Shown: positions 48,460 to 57,796, numbered from the stretch's first letter. The stretch: 64,000 nt of DNA from Paracoccus everestensis (GCF_021491915.1 NZ_CP090836.1:347001-411000); one strand, 5' to 3'. Notes: a model not told the origin generated them from the sequence alone. Program-made: numbers and translations.

Positions 48460-49332
48460 TCAGGATCGCCGCGTCAGGGTCAGCGCGGACCAGTCCCCAA
48501 GGTCGTCGCGCCGGTCCAGGCCAAAGCCCTGCGCGCCATAGATATCCAGAACCTCGTCCGCCTGCGTGGTCAGGATGCCCGACAGGATGATGCAGCCTTC
48601 CGGCGCGACCATCTGGGCCATCTGGGGGGCCAGGTCGATCAAGGGCTGCTTCAGGATATTGGCCAGCACCAGATCATAAGGCGCGTTGTCTTCCAGCATC
48701 TGGTGGCCAAAGCCCGCAGCCTCGATGCAGATCACGCGGCCGTCCAGGCCGTTGGCGATGACATTGGCGGCCGCCGTGTCCACAGCCACCGCGTCGATGT
48801 CGCTGGCCAGCACCGTGACAGGCCACAGCCGCGCCGCCCCCATCGCCAGAACGGCGGTGCCGCAGCCGATATCGACGACGCGGCGGGGCTGGAAGCCCTG
48901 GGTGGCCAGCCGGTCCAGGGCCTCGAGGCAGCCCTTGGTGGTATTGTGGTGGCCGGTGCCGAAGGCCATCGCGGCCTCGATGCACAGGGCCTCGACCCCC
49001 TCGGGGACGGTGTCGGCATCGTGGCTGCCATGGACATAGAATCGGCCCGCGCGCACCGGGGTCAGTTCGCGCCTGACATGGGCTACCCAGTCCACGTCCG
49101 GCACTTCCGAGATCGCGAAGGGATTGGCGCCATGAACAGCGGCCAGCAGCGCAAGCGCGATATCGTCGGGGCTTTCGGTGAAATAGGCGCCCACTTCCCA
49201 GCGGTCCGACCCGTCCTCGATCTCGAAGACGCCGGTGCCGAAGGGTTCGGGATCCAGATCCTCGCAAGCCTCGGCAAGGGCTTCGGCGGCCTGGCGGCCC
49301 TGGGTATGGGTCAGCGCGGAATAGGTGGTCAT
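48460..49332 (-). CDS. prmA: Ribosomal protein L11 methyltransferase
   Basis: A 290-residue SAM-dependent methyltransferase for L11. The catalytic domain has FGTGHHNTTKGCLEAL, VVDIGCGTAVLAMGAARL (motif I) and LVLANILKQPLIDLAP (motif IV, N-I-L). The N-terminal substrate-binding part runs to about residue 115. The start overlaps the msrA stop by one base (TGATG), so the two are cotranscribed. Confidence 0.92.
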   Translation of the reverse strand: MTTYSALTHTQGRQAAEALAEACEDLDPEPFGTGVFEIEDGSDRWEVGAYFTESPDDIALALLAAVHGANPFAISEVPDVDWVAHVRRELTPVRAGRFYVHGSHDADTVPEGVEALCIEAAMAFGTGHHNTTKGCLEALDRLATQGFQPRRVVDIGCGTAVLAMGAARLWPVTVLASDIDAVAVDTAAANVIANGLDGRVICIEAAGFGHQMLEDNAPYDLVLANILKQPLIDLAPQMAQMVAPEGCIILSGILTTQADEVLDIYGAQGFGLDRRDDLGDWSALTLTRRS

Positions 49333-49907
49333 CAGATCGGATCCGGGTTGGGCAGGCTTGCCTCTATCCCCGTGCCCTTCAGGCCGCAATAACCGTCGGG
49401 GTTCTTTTCCAGATACTGCTGATGCGCCTCATGCGCGGGCCAGAAGGGGGCGGGGCCGATGATCTGCGTGGTGATCTTGCCAAAGCCCGCCACGGCCAGG
49501 CGGTTGTCATAGTCGATCTTCGAGGCCTCGGCCGCCGACCACTGGCTGTCGTTGAAGGCCATGATCAGGCTGCGATACTGGCTGCCGATGTCGTTTCCCT
49601 GCCGTTCCCCCTGGGTCGGGTCGTGGTTTTGCCAGAACAGTTGCAGCAGGTGGTCATAGCTGATCTTGGAACTGTCATAGATGATGCGCACGACCTCGGC
49701 ATGGCCGGTGGCGCCGGTCTTGACCTGGTCATAGGTCGGGTTTTCAACCGTTCCCCCGGCGAAGCCCACCTGGGTCAGCCAGACGCCGTTCTGCTGCCAG
49801 AACAGCCGTTCCACGCCCCAATAGCAGCCCATGCCGAAGATCGCCTGGTCAAGGCCCTGCGGGACGGGTGCGTCCATGGGACGGTCGAAGATCGCGTGTG
49901 TGGTCAT
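49332..49907 (-). CDS. msrA: Peptide-methionine (S)-S-oxide reductase
   Basis: A 191-residue MsrA that repairs oxidised methionine. The catalytic Cys28 lies in GMGCYWGVE (GCFWG in most species). VGFAGGTVENPTYDQV, GHAEVVRIIYD and the FWQNHDPTQ region are typical. A further Cys in DGYCGLKG near the C-terminus may be the resolving one. AGGAT lies before the ATG at 49907. Cotranscribed with prmA. Confidence 0.95.
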   Translation of the reverse strand: MTTHAIFDRPMDAPVPQGLDQAIFGMGCYWGVERLFWQQNGVWLTQVGFAGGTVENPTYDQVKTGATGHAEVVRIIYDSSKISYDHLLQLFWQNHDPTQGERQGNDIGSQYRSLIMAFNDSQWSAAEASKIDYDNRLAVAGFGKITTQIIGPAPFWPAHEAHQQYLEKNPDGYCGLKGTGIEASLPNPDPI

Positions 49908-49964
49908 GGTGACATCCTTCTGATCCTGCGCGGTGAACGCGGCAAGGCGGGGCGGGGTTCGATG

Positions 49965-50894
49965 TCAGCCCCGCGGATGCGCGGCATGATAGACCGCCAT
50001 CAGATGCGCATCGTCCACCCCGGTATAAACCTGGGTCGTGGACAGGCTGGCATGGCCCAGCAATTCCTGGATGGTGCGCAGGTCGCCCCCCGCTGCCAGC
50101 AGATGCGTGGCAAAGGAATGGCGCAGGGCATGGGGTGTGGCGGTAGGCGGCAGGCCAAGGGATGCGCGGGCCTTTTGCATGGCGCTGTCGATGACCCCGG
50201 TCAGCAGCCGCCCCCCCCGCACGCCCCGGAACAGCGGCTGGTCGGGAACCAGGGGCCAGGGGCATTGGCGCAGGTATTCGGCCACGCCGTCACGCGCCAC
50301 CGGCAGGACGGGGACGTGCCGCTGGCGCCCGCCCTTGCCGGTGATGGTCAGGCTGTCCCGGAAAGGCCAGTCGGCGCCATCGAGGTTCAGGGCCTCGGAT
50401 ATGCGCAACCCGCAGCCCCACAGCAGGGTCATCACCGCCACGTCGCGCGCGGCCACCCAAGGGGTGTCATGGCCGATTGCCACCATGTCCAGCGTGTTCC
50501 GGGCCTGGTCGGGCGTCAGGGGGCGGGGCAGGGAGCGGGTGTATTTCGGGCTGCGCGTGGACAGGGCGGCGGACAGGTCATAGCCTTGGCGATCCGACAT
50601 CCAGCGCAGAAAGCTGCGCACCGCCGACTGCCTGCGCGCCAGCGACCGCGCGCCCAGGCCCCGCGCGCGTTCCGAGGCGGCGAAGGCGCGCATATCCCCC
50701 TGACGCAGTTCGGCCAGCGACTTGGGTGTCGCGGGTTGCCCGTGATGGCCGCCCAGAAAGCCCAGAAAGGCCAGAAGGTCGCCGCGATAGGCGGTGATGG
50801 TGTGGTCCGACCGGTCGCGGGTCGCGGCCTCGACCTCCAGCCAGCGGGCCAGGGCATCGGCCATGGCGGGGGCCAGGGCCAGCGGCGGGGTCAT
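49965..50894 (-). CDS. xerC: Tyrosine recombinase XerC
   Basis: A 309-residue site-specific recombinase for chromosome dimer resolution at dif. All catalytic residues are present: Arg164 (CGLRISE), Lys187 (TGKGGRQR), His255 and Arg258 (HALRHSFATH), His281 (LGHASL) and Tyr290 (TTQVYTGV). The N-terminal core-binding SAM-like domain covers about 10-110. The start overlaps the DUF484 stop by 4 nt. The DUF484-xerC pairing is widely conserved and favours XerC over a phage integrase; nothing nearby suggests a mobile element. Confidence 0.93.
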   Translation of the reverse strand: MTPPLALAPAMADALARWLEVEAATRDRSDHTITAYRGDLLAFLGFLGGHHGQPATPKSLAELRQGDMRAFAASERARGLGARSLARRQSAVRSFLRWMSDRQGYDLSAALSTRSPKYTRSLPRPLTPDQARNTLDMVAIGHDTPWVAARDVAVMTLLWGCGLRISEALNLDGADWPFRDSLTITGKGGRQRHVPVLPVARDGVAEYLRQCPWPLVPDQPLFRGVRGGRLLTGVIDSAMQKARASLGLPPTATPHALRHSFATHLLAAGGDLRTIQELLGHASLSTTQVYTGVDDAHLMAVYHAAHPRG

Positions 50895-51586
50895 CCGCGC
50901 AGCCGCGACAGCATCACCAGCCGGAAGACCTGGGCAAAGAACCGCAACAGGTCGGTGCCATGGGCAGGCATGAAGCGGGTCTTGTCGCCGCTGCCCATCA
51001 ACAGCATGGCTCGGGGCCGCCGTGCGCCCAGGTCGATGGGCAGCATCGCTTCAGACGCGACCTGGCGGCCATGCAGGGGCTGGGTAATGGGGGATGCGGG
51101 GCGCAGGACGATATCGTCGCCTCGGGGCGTGCGCCGCCCGGCGGCGATGATCCGGCCGATGGCGCCTTCGGGCACAACCACCGCATCCTCGGGCAGGCCG
51201 GGAATGGCAGGGTCGGGTTCGATCACCAGCCGCAGCGTCTCGATCCGCAGCAAGGGCGCGATATCCGATTGCAGGCTGTCCACCAGTTCCGCAAGGTCTG
51301 CCGATTCCAGCAGGCCGATCACGGCGCGATGGATCACCGCCATCCCCGACTGGTTGTCGAAGGCCGCGGCGATCACGCTCTCATGCTGGGTTTCCAGCCG
51401 GTCGAGGCGCGTTTCCAGCACCTCCATCGCGCGGCCGCGGATGTCGATCACATTGTCGCCGATCTCGGCCTCGCGGGCGGCGACAAGGGCGCGCATCAGG
51501 TCGCGGTCTGCCAGGATGACGCCGGGATCGGCCAGCAGCTTGTCGCGTGTTTCGGGATCAAGCCCCGCCTGCTGTTCCGCCGTCAT
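50891..51586 (-). CDS. DUF484-family protein
   Basis: A 231-residue cytosolic protein with the DUF484 layout. An N-terminal helical segment (LDPETRDKLLADPGVILADRDLMRAL, coiled coil around REAEIGDNVIDIRGRAMEVLETRLDRL) is followed by a GAF-like domain. The family is almost always found next to xerC, as here, but its role is unknown. ATG at 51586. Confidence 0.88.
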   Translation of the reverse strand: MTAEQQAGLDPETRDKLLADPGVILADRDLMRALVAAREAEIGDNVIDIRGRAMEVLETRLDRLETQHESVIAAAFDNQSGMAVIHRAVIGLLESADLAELVDSLQSDIAPLLRIETLRLVIEPDPAIPGLPEDAVVVPEGAIGRIIAAGRRTPRGDDIVLRPASPITQPLHGRQVASEAMLPIDLGARRPRAMLLMGSGDKTRFMPAHGTDLLRFFAQVFRLVMLSRLRG

Positions 51587-51604
51587 GCCTGTCCCCTTGT
51601 GTGT

Positions 51605-52258
51605 TCAGCCGATCTTCTGACCGGTCTTGGCCCAATCCGCAGTGAACTGTTCCACACCCTTGTCCGTCAAGATGTGCTTTGCCATCGACTTGATGACGGC
51701 GGGGGGCGCGGTGATCACGTCGGCACCGATCTTGCCCACCTCGATGATGTGGTTCACCGACCGGATCGAGGCCGCGAGGATCTGGGTTTCATAGCCATAG
51801 TTGTCGTAAATCTCGCGGATGTCGGCGATCAGGTCCACGCCGTCCAGGCCGATGTCGTCCAGCCGGCCCACGAAGGGGCTGATGAATGTCGCGCCCGCCT
51901 TGGCCGCGAGGATCGCCTGCGCGGGGGAAAAGCACAGCGTGACGTTGACCATGTGGCCTTCGTCGGCAAAGGTCCGGCAAGCCTTCAGCCCGTCCCAGGT
52001 CAGCGGCACCTTGATGGCGATGTTCTTGGCGATCTTTGCCAGGTGGCGGCCTTCGCGGATCATGTCTTCGGCGCTTTCGGCCACGACCTCGGCTGAAACG
52101 GGGCCTTCGACCATGGCGCAGATCTCGGCGGTGACCTCCTCGATGTTGCGACCCGCCTTCAGGATCAGCGAGGGGTTGGTGGTCACGCCATCAACCATGC
52201 CCAGTTCGTTCAATTCGCGGATGGCATCCACATCGGCGGTATCAAGGAAGAATTTCAT
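51605..52258 (-). CDS. fsa: Fructose-6-phosphate aldolase / small transaldolase
   Basis: A 217-residue single-barrel protein of the TalC/Fsa subfamily of transaldolases. The Schiff-base lysine is Lys83 ([10 protein letters not shown]). [23 protein letters not shown] and [25 protein letters not shown] are the family blocks. It acts in carbon rearrangement as a transaldolase or a fructose-6-phosphate aldolase; sequence alone does not decide. ATG at 52258 gives the standard length; ATG at 52264 is also possible. Confidence 0.92.
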   Translation of the reverse strand: MKFFLDTADVDAIRELNELGMVDGVTTNPSLILKAGRNIEEVTAEICAMVEGPVSAEVVAESAEDMIREGRHLAKIAKNIAIKVPLTWDGLKACRTFADEGHMVNVTLCFSPAQAILAAKAGATFISPFVGRLDDIGLDGVDLIADIREIYDNYGYETQILAASIRSVNHIIEVGKIGADVITAPPAVIKSMAKHILTDKGVEQFTADWAKTGQKIG

Positions 52259-52274
52259 GGTCATGCTCCGGGTA

Positions 52275-52309
52275 AGGCGGTTCGCTGGGGTGATAGCGCA
52301 AAACCGCCT
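52275..52309 (-). other. Hairpin in the fsa leader / fsa-priA promoter gap
   Basis: AGGCGGTT (52275-52282) and AACCGCCT (52302-52309) form a perfect 8-bp stem, with inner GCT/AGC pairing. It is in the 110-bp gap between divergent fsa and priA, 17 nt before the fsa ATG, so it may be an operator or a leader fold. Confidence 0.35.
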
Positions 52310-52368
52310 CAGCCGAAAGGGGCAGGGCGGGCCTTGCATCGGAGGCGGGGCGGGGCTTTATCAAGGCG

Positions 52369-54570
52369 ATGAAAACCCTGCCCACATTTTTTCCCGCTCG
52401 TGCCCGGATCGGCGTCCTGACGGTCGAACCCGTCGGCGTGCTGGATTACTTGGCGCCCGAAGGCGGGGTGGCCCAGGGGCAACTGGTGTTGGTGCCGCTG
52501 GGCCCGCGCCGGGTGGTGGGCCTGGTCTGGGGCGAAGGCCTGGGCGATTTCGACCTGGCCAAGCTGCGCCCCGTGGCGCGCGTGCTGGATGCCGATCCCT
52601 TTGACGCACGATTCCTGGATTTCCTGACGCGCGCCGCCGATTACACCCTGACGCCGCTGCCCTTGATGCTGCGCATGGCGACGCGGGCGCCCGACCTGGA
52701 CCAGCCGCCTGCCGCGCGCCGGGTGATCGTGCCGGGCGGCGCCCCCCCGACCCGCATGACCGAGGCGCGGGAGCGGGTCATGCAGGTGGTGGCCGATCAC
52801 GGCGGGGCAAGCTTTGCCCCGTCCGAACTGGCGCAGTTGGCAGGCGTCGGCACCGCGGTCGTCAAGGGCCTGGTCGCGGCAGGCACCCTGGCCGAGGTTC
52901 AGGCCCCGCGCGACCTGCCCTATCCGCTGTTGGACCCTGCCCGCCCCGGCAAGCCGCTGGACGCCGACCAGCAGGCAGCGGCGGATGCCCTGCGCGGCGC
53001 GGTCCGGTCGGGCGGTTACGGCACCACCCTGCTGCGCGGGGTCACCGGATCGGGCAAGACCGAGGTTTATCTGGAAGCCGTCGCCGAATGCCTTGCCCAG
53101 GGCCGCCAAGCCCTGGTCCTGCTGCCCGAAATCGCGCTGTCGGCCGAATTCATCGACCGGGTCGAGGCGCGGTTCGGCGCGCGGCCCGGCGAATGGCACA
53201 GCGGCATCACCCGGTCCGAACGCCGCCGGCTGTGGCACATGGCCGGGCGCGGCGATGCGGGCCTTGTGGTGGGTGCCCGGTCCGCGCTGTTTCTGCCCTT
53301 TCGCGACCTGGGCCTGATCGTCGTGGATGAGGAACACGATTCCAGCTACAAGCAGGAAGACGTGGTCTATTACAGCGCCCGCGACATGGCGGTGCTGCGG
53401 GCCTCCATCAACGGGGCGCAGGTGGTGCTGGCCTCGGCCACCCCGTCCCTGGAAAGCTGGGTGAACGCGGGCATCGGAAAATACCGGCGGCTGGATCTGC
53501 GGTCGCGCTATGGCACCGCCGAACTGCCCGACATGGCCTCCATCGACCTGCGGGCCGAGGAAATGCCGTCGGGCCGCTGGATATCCCCCACGCTGGCAAG
53601 CGCGGTCGAATCGCGGCTGGCGCGTGGCGAGCAGTCTTTGTTGTTCCTGAACCGGCGCGGATTCGCGCCCGTGACCGTCTGCCGGGCCTGCGGCGAACAG
53701 ATCGGCTGCCATCAATGCGACGCGCGGATGGTGGAACACCGCTTCCAGAACCGCCTGATCTGCCATCAATGCGGCGAAACCCGCCCCATCCCGCTTGCCT
53801 GCCCGTCCTGCAAGGTCGAAGGCAAGCTGGCCCCCATCGGCCCGGGTGTCGAGCGCATTGCCGAGGAGGTGGCGGCCCGCTTTCCCGACGCCAAGGCCAC
53901 GGTCCTGTCCTCGGACCTGTTCTATTCCGCCCGCGCCCTGAAGGACACGATTGCGGAAATCGCGAATGGCGACACCCAGATCATCATCGGCACGCAGATC
54001 GTCGCCAAGGGCCATAATTTTCCGCGCCTGACGCTGGTGGGCGTGATCGACGCCGACCTGGGCCTGCAAGGCGCGGACCTGCGCGCGGCGGAACGCAGTT
54101 TCCAGCTGATGCGGCAGGTCGCGGGCCGGGCGGGGCGCCTTGCGGGAACGGCGCCGGGGGTGGCGCTCTTGCAAACCCACCAGCCCGACCACCCGGTCAT
54201 CCGCGCCATCCTGGGGGGCGAGGACGAGGCCTTCTGGAACGCCGAAGCTGCCGGGCGCCAGGCTAACGGAATGCCCCCCTTTGGCCGTCTGGCGGGGATC
54301 ATCCTGTCCCATCCCGACCTGGGCATCGTCGCCGATTTCGCCCGCCACCTGGCCTCTCATGCAGCACCCCTGGAACAGGCGGGTGCGCAACTGTGGGGAC
54401 CGGCCCCTGCGCCCATCGCGCGGATCCGGGGGCGCCACCGGATGCGGATGCTGGTCCATGCGCCACGCCAGGCGCCCGTGCAAACCGCGATTGCCGACTG
54501 GCTGGCCCCGCACAAGCCGCCCACGAACCTGCGGCTGTCGGTGGACATCGACCCGCAAAGTTTCCTTTAG
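52369..54570 (+). CDS. priA: Primosomal replication restart helicase PriA
   Basis: A 733-residue 3'-5' DNA helicase. The N-terminal DNA-binding part (1-100) is followed by the helicase core with Walker A GVTGSGKTEVY (about 223-233) and Walker B DEEHDSSYKQED. The zinc-binding cysteine region has CRACGEQIGCHQC and CHQCGE...CPSCK. QMLRQVAGRAGR-type motif VI is present as LMRQVAGRAGR. It restarts stalled forks. The 203 bp between it and the next gene contain no gene I can support. Confidence 0.96.
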   Translation: MKTLPTFFPARARIGVLTVEPVGVLDYLAPEGGVAQGQLVLVPLGPRRVVGLVWGEGLGDFDLAKLRPVARVLDADPFDARFLDFLTRAADYTLTPLPLMLRMATRAPDLDQPPAARRVIVPGGAPPTRMTEARERVMQVVADHGGASFAPSELAQLAGVGTAVVKGLVAAGTLAEVQAPRDLPYPLLDPARPGKPLDADQQAAADALRGAVRSGGYGTTLLRGVTGSGKTEVYLEAVAECLAQGRQALVLLPEIALSAEFIDRVEARFGARPGEWHSGITRSERRRLWHMAGRGDAGLVVGARSALFLPFRDLGLIVVDEEHDSSYKQEDVVYYSARDMAVLRASINGAQVVLASATPSLESWVNAGIGKYRRLDLRSRYGTAELPDMASIDLRAEEMPSGRWISPTLASAVESRLARGEQSLLFLNRRGFAPVTVCRACGEQIGCHQCDARMVEHRFQNRLICHQCGETRPIPLACPSCKVEGKLAPIGPGVERIAEEVAARFPDAKATVLSSDLFYSARALKDTIAEIANGDTQIIIGTQIVAKGHNFPRLTLVGVIDADLGLQGADLRAAERSFQLMRQVAGRAGRLAGTAPGVALLQTHQPDHPVIRAILGGEDEAFWNAEAAGRQANGMPPFGRLAGIILSHPDLGIVADFARHLASHAAPLEQAGAQLWGPAPAPIARIRGRHRMRMLVHAPRQAPVQTAIADWLAPHKPPTNLRLSVDIDPQSFL

Positions 54571-54773
54571 CAGCTGACCCGGGAACCCCGTTCGCAAGCC
54601 GCCCATGCCCTTTGCTGTCAGAGAGGTCGAACCGTCAGGATTCCGGGGCTGCTTGTGGTCCAGCCGGCGCGCATCCTTGTCCAGGCTGGTGCAATAGCCT
54701 AGGGCAGGGCCTGCGCCCCAAGGTTAGATGGCTGCCAAAAGGGCGGACGGGCCAACAGCCATCGCGCCCGGGA

Positions 54774-55727
54774 TCAATTCCGCAACACAATGCAGCGCCC
54801 GCCCAGCTGCTTGAGCCGATTGCAGAAGGCTGCGGCCTCGCGCTTGCTGTCCCAGCCGATCTGCGCGGTATAGACGGCGCGAGGCATTCCGGTGATGCGC
54901 TTCCTGACATAGCCCACCTGCTTGTCCCCCAGGATCGGGCGCAGGCTGCGGTTCAGGCGGGCAACCTGCTGGATGGCGCCCGACTGGCTGGGATGGCTGG
55001 CCACGATCACACCCCAGGGGAAAACCTTGGGCTGGATCATGAATTCGCGCAGGCGGCGGTCGCCCGCCAGCTTCTCGCAGGCGGGACGGAAGGCCATGTC
55101 GGGGTTCAGCGCCATTTTCAATTCGCTGGCCGGGGGCGGGTTGTCGCGCCAGCGAAGCGCCTCGAACCCGGTGATCGAGGCCACGTAATCCTGCGTTTCA
55201 TAGGGCAGGCCTCCGGTCCGGGCGACAAAGCGCGCCGCGCGGTTTTCACCGCCGTTATAGGCAACGGCGGCCAGGCCGATATTGCCGAACATTGCGGTCA
55301 GGTGGCCAAGGTACCAAGCCGACTTGTGGATCGCCTGCGCCGGGTTGAAGGGATCGTGCAGGTCGTAAAGATCGGCGGTGCCCGGCATGAACTGCGCAAT
55401 GCCAAGCGCACCCACGGGGCTGATCGCACCCGGTTCGAACCGGCTTTCCTTCCACAACAGCCGGGCCAGGAAATTCGGGTCCAGGCCGCGTTCCGTCGCG
55501 TTCCTTTCGATCAGCTTGCAGACATCGGCGGCGTAATGGTCCAGCCGCACGCAATCGCGCCCGTCATCCGTGCAGCGCAGCGTTTCCGACTGGCGGGCAG
55601 GCGGGCGCCCGGCCAGGGCATCGACTGCCGGAAGCGCCTGCGCAGGCGCGGCCAGAACCGCGAGAGCCGCAGCCGCTTTCCAGAACCCGCCAGCCATGCT
55701 GCGGCAAAGGGCGACCAGACCCATCAT
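54774..55727 (-). CDS. Lytic murein transglycosylase (SLT domain) with SPOR-like C-terminus
   Basis: A 317-residue exported protein. A signal peptide lies near residues 11-33 (WKAAAALAVLAAPAQA). The SLT catalytic domain (about 75-200) has the catalytic Glu in LLWKESRFEPGAISPVGALGIAQFMPGTA and AVAYNGGENRAARFV. The last about 50 residues (YTAQIGWDSKREAAAFCNRLKQLGGRC) look like a SPOR peptidoglycan-binding domain. It cleaves the glycan strand. The start is ATG 55727 or 55724; an ATG at 55697 also gives a signal peptide. It begins 8 nt after the H1-like gene stop. Confidence 0.87.
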   Translation of the reverse strand: MMGLVALCRSMAGGFWKAAAALAVLAAPAQALPAVDALAGRPPARQSETLRCTDDGRDCVRLDHYAADVCKLIERNATERGLDPNFLARLLWKESRFEPGAISPVGALGIAQFMPGTADLYDLHDPFNPAQAIHKSAWYLGHLTAMFGNIGLAAVAYNGGENRAARFVARTGGLPYETQDYVASITGFEALRWRDNPPPASELKMALNPDMAFRPACEKLAGDRRLREFMIQPKVFPWGVIVASHPSQSGAIQQVARLNRSLRPILGDKQVGYVRKRITGMPRAVYTAQIGWDSKREAAAFCNRLKQLGGRCIVLRN

Positions 55728-55734
55728 GTCCGCA

Positions 55735-56520
55735 TCAAGCGTTTTCCGAAGGCTCGGACGCCCGTGCCTTGCCTTTTCCCCTGCCCTTGCCCCTGGGCTT
55801 GTCCGTCTTTGCGTCCTCGGCCTTGCGGGCGGCTTTCGTGGCCTGGCGAGCGGCCTTTCTTTCAGCCTTCTCGGCTGCCTTGACCGCGTCCTTTTCAGCC
55901 TTGCGGGCGGCCTTGCGCGCCACTTTCTCGGCCTCTTTCGCGGCTTTGCGAACAGCCTTGTCCTTGGACTTTGGCGCAACGGCGGCATCGCCTGCCACGG
56001 GCGGAGGGATGGTGACGGCGGGCGCCGCGGGTTTGAACGGGGCTGACATTGCGGCGGCCTGCGGCGCGGGATCCAACGGGGCAGGGGCTGCGGGCTTTGC
56101 CCCGGCCTTGGCGACGCGGCGCGATCCGGTGCGCAGGTCGGCCTTGCGATGCTCGGCCTTTTCGCGTCCCGCAGGTTTGCGGGCCGGGGACGCGGGCTTG
56201 CGCTTGGCGGACTTGGTGGGCGGCTTTGGCTTGGCTGCAATGCCTTCGACGGGTTTTTCGCCCGCTTCCTGCGGGGCGGTCTTGCGTCTGCGCCGCTCGG
56301 CCTTGGCCCGTCTTGCCGCGTTGACCAGAAGGTTTGCCGCTGTCACTTGGCCGTTTTCGCCCCTTGGTCCCGCCTGGCCCAATGCGGCTTCCAAGTCGGC
56401 GATCAGCCCCGACAGCCCCGGATCGTCCATCTGCCCAAGCGCCGGGCCACGGCTGTTTTCGGTCAAGGCCCGCTGTTCGGCGGACAGCAGTTCCTGTTCC
56501 AGCTTGCTGTAGTTGGGCAT
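55735..56520 (-). CDS. Lys/Ala-rich basic protein, histone H1-like tail (hypothetical)
   Basis: A 261-residue protein. The N-terminal 75 residues (PNYSKLEQELLSAEQRALTENS, then GLSGLIADLEAALGQ) look like a short structured helical part. The rest is low complexity: Pro/Ala/Lys-rich in the middle (KPPTKSAKRKPASPARKPAG), then a long Lys/Ala/Glu helix (KAVRKAAKEAEKVARKAARK) to the end. The tail resembles bacterial H1-like and AlgP-type proteins that bind DNA, RNA or polyanions. AAGGAAG lies before the ATG at 56520. Not assigned to a named family. Confidence 0.7.
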   Translation of the reverse strand: MPNYSKLEQELLSAEQRALTENSRGPALGQMDDPGLSGLIADLEAALGQAGPRGENGQVTAANLLVNAARRAKAERRRRKTAPQEAGEKPVEGIAAKPKPPTKSAKRKPASPARKPAGREKAEHRKADLRTGSRRVAKAGAKPAAPAPLDPAPQAAAMSAPFKPAAPAVTIPPPVAGDAAVAPKSKDKAVRKAAKEAEKVARKAARKAEKDAVKAAEKAERKAARQATKAARKAEDAKTDKPRGKGRGKGKARASEPSENA

Positions 56521-56593
56521 CGCTACTTCCTTGGCGCGGGCCTTGTTTTTCGCGCGGATTTTGCGAAAGATTCTTGGGATTTGCAAATGGAAA

Positions 56594-56614
56594 GGCCCCG
56601 GCGGAACCGGGGCC
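56594..56614 (-). terminator. Terminator after the L,D-transpeptidase gene
   Basis: GGCCCCGG-CGGAA-CCGGGGCC is a perfect 8-bp stem 27 nt after the stop. On the minus strand TTTCC follows. Confidence 0.7.
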
Positions 56615-56641
56615 CTTCAAGGCGCGGTCAGCGTGACGCCC

Positions 56642-57487
56642 TTACTGGACGGCGCTTTCCACCGGGGACATCGTCGTCACCGGCGCGCTGTAGGGCGTGG
56701 AGATGGTCGTGACCGCATAAGGATCCGTGACTTGCGACGTGGTCGGGGCGACGAGGGCCGCAGCCATGGGCGCCTGCCCGGCGGGCGTGACATAGCCTTC
56801 CGGCGTCTCGATCATCTGGCCTTCATAGCGGATGCTTTCAGCCTCGCTGCGGACATGGACTGTGGTGCCGTTGCCGACCTGGCCGAACAGATCCATGATG
56901 TCCTGGTTGAACAGCCGGATGCAGCCAGCCGAGGTGGCTTTTCCGATCGAGGACGGGTCCATCGTGCCGTGGATGCGGTAATAGGTGTCGCGCCCGCCTT
57001 CATACAGATACAGCGCCCGCGACCCCAGGGGGTTGTGCATGCCGCCCGACAGCCCGCCCGCGAATTGCGCATAAAGATCGGGCTGGGTGCGGATCATGTT
57101 GTCCGTCGGGCGCCAGCTGGGCCATGCGGCCTTGCGCGCGATGGTGGCGGTTCCGGCATAGCCGGTGCCGGTCCGCCCCACAGCCACGCCGTATCGCATC
57201 GCCTGGCCACCCGGCTGCACATGATAAAGCACGCGTGCATAAGGATCGACCACGATCGTGCCGGGCCCTTCGGGACCGTTATAGGGCACCTGCTGGCGCT
57301 GATTGCGCTCGGTCAGATAGGCGGCGCGGACGGCGGGGATCGGGATCACCTCTCCGTTCGGGCCGGTATCGGTGCGGGCCTGATAGGCTTCGGGCACAGG
57401 GGGAGTGGCCAGCGTGATGGGCTGGCTGCTTCCACATGCGGCTAGGCCCAGGGCAAGCGCCGTAAACAGGGTAACAAGACGCATCAT
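56642..57487 (-). CDS. L,D-transpeptidase lipoprotein (YkuD domain)
   Basis: A 281-residue protein. The lipobox LGLAAC (Cys at about 18) marks a lipoprotein. The YkuD catalytic domain (about 75-215) has HGTMDP...SAGCIRL, with the catalytic Cys near residue 189 and the upstream His near 173. It cross-links peptidoglycan by 3-3 bonds or attaches proteins to it. Three ATGs in a row occur at the start (57490, 57487, 57484); 57487 gives the best spacing to AAGGA. The C-terminal about 60 residues are Thr/Pro-rich without a domain. Confidence 0.9.
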   Translation of the reverse strand: MMRLVTLFTALALGLAACGSSQPITLATPPVPEAYQARTDTGPNGEVIPIPAVRAAYLTERNQRQQVPYNGPEGPGTIVVDPYARVLYHVQPGGQAMRYGVAVGRTGTGYAGTATIARKAAWPSWRPTDNMIRTQPDLYAQFAGGLSGGMHNPLGSRALYLYEGGRDTYYRIHGTMDPSSIGKATSAGCIRLFNQDIMDLFGQVGNGTTVHVRSEAESIRYEGQMIETPEGYVTPAGQAPMAAALVAPTTSQVTDPYAVTTISTPYSAPVTTMSPVESAVQ

Positions 57488-57796
57488 CATTTTCCTTCAT
57501 GGCATCGGGCAGCCTGTCGGAGGCGCCGGCAGCATCCAAGACTTCGTGTGAAACACCCCCATCCGCAGGACGGAGGGTGATTCGCGCTATGGTTCATCAG
57601 CCTGTCACAGGCAGGGGCCGTCAAGACTTGCGGCCCAGCCCGGCGCGTAACAAGGCTTGCGTTGTGGCGAAAGGGCGGCAGTCCGGTCAAGATTGGCTAA
57701 CGGCGGAACAAATTCCTGTTTGTTTTGGTTTCATCGCCATCGAAAGAAGCGCGCTCGTCCGACATTGCCCTGCCGCATCCGGCTGGCTAGGCTGAC
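57488..57796. other. 309-bp gene-free region between divergent ldt and MFS genes
   Basis: No protein or RNA gene is evident. It holds a stem-loop CACCC..TCCG-CAGGA-CGGA-GGGTG (57554-57579) and a short palindrome GCCTGT-C-ACAGGC (57600-57612), both of which could be regulator sites. The promoters of the divergent genes must be here; I cannot place them with confidence. Confidence 0.5.

Noticed and set aside
49332..49907. GCYWG instead of GCFWG in MsrA as an inactivating change
   Set aside because: The catalytic Cys is intact and Tyr for Phe is a mild, tolerated change. All other motifs are present.
49965..50894. The tyrosine recombinase as a phage or island integrase
   Set aside because: It pairs with DUF484 in the usual xerC setting, and there are no attachment-site repeats, tRNA target or phage genes around it.
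54571..54773. A possible small gene in the priA downstream gap
   Set aside because: Short open frames here lack ribosome-binding sites and overlap the transglycosylase coding region, and no recognisable protein pattern is present.
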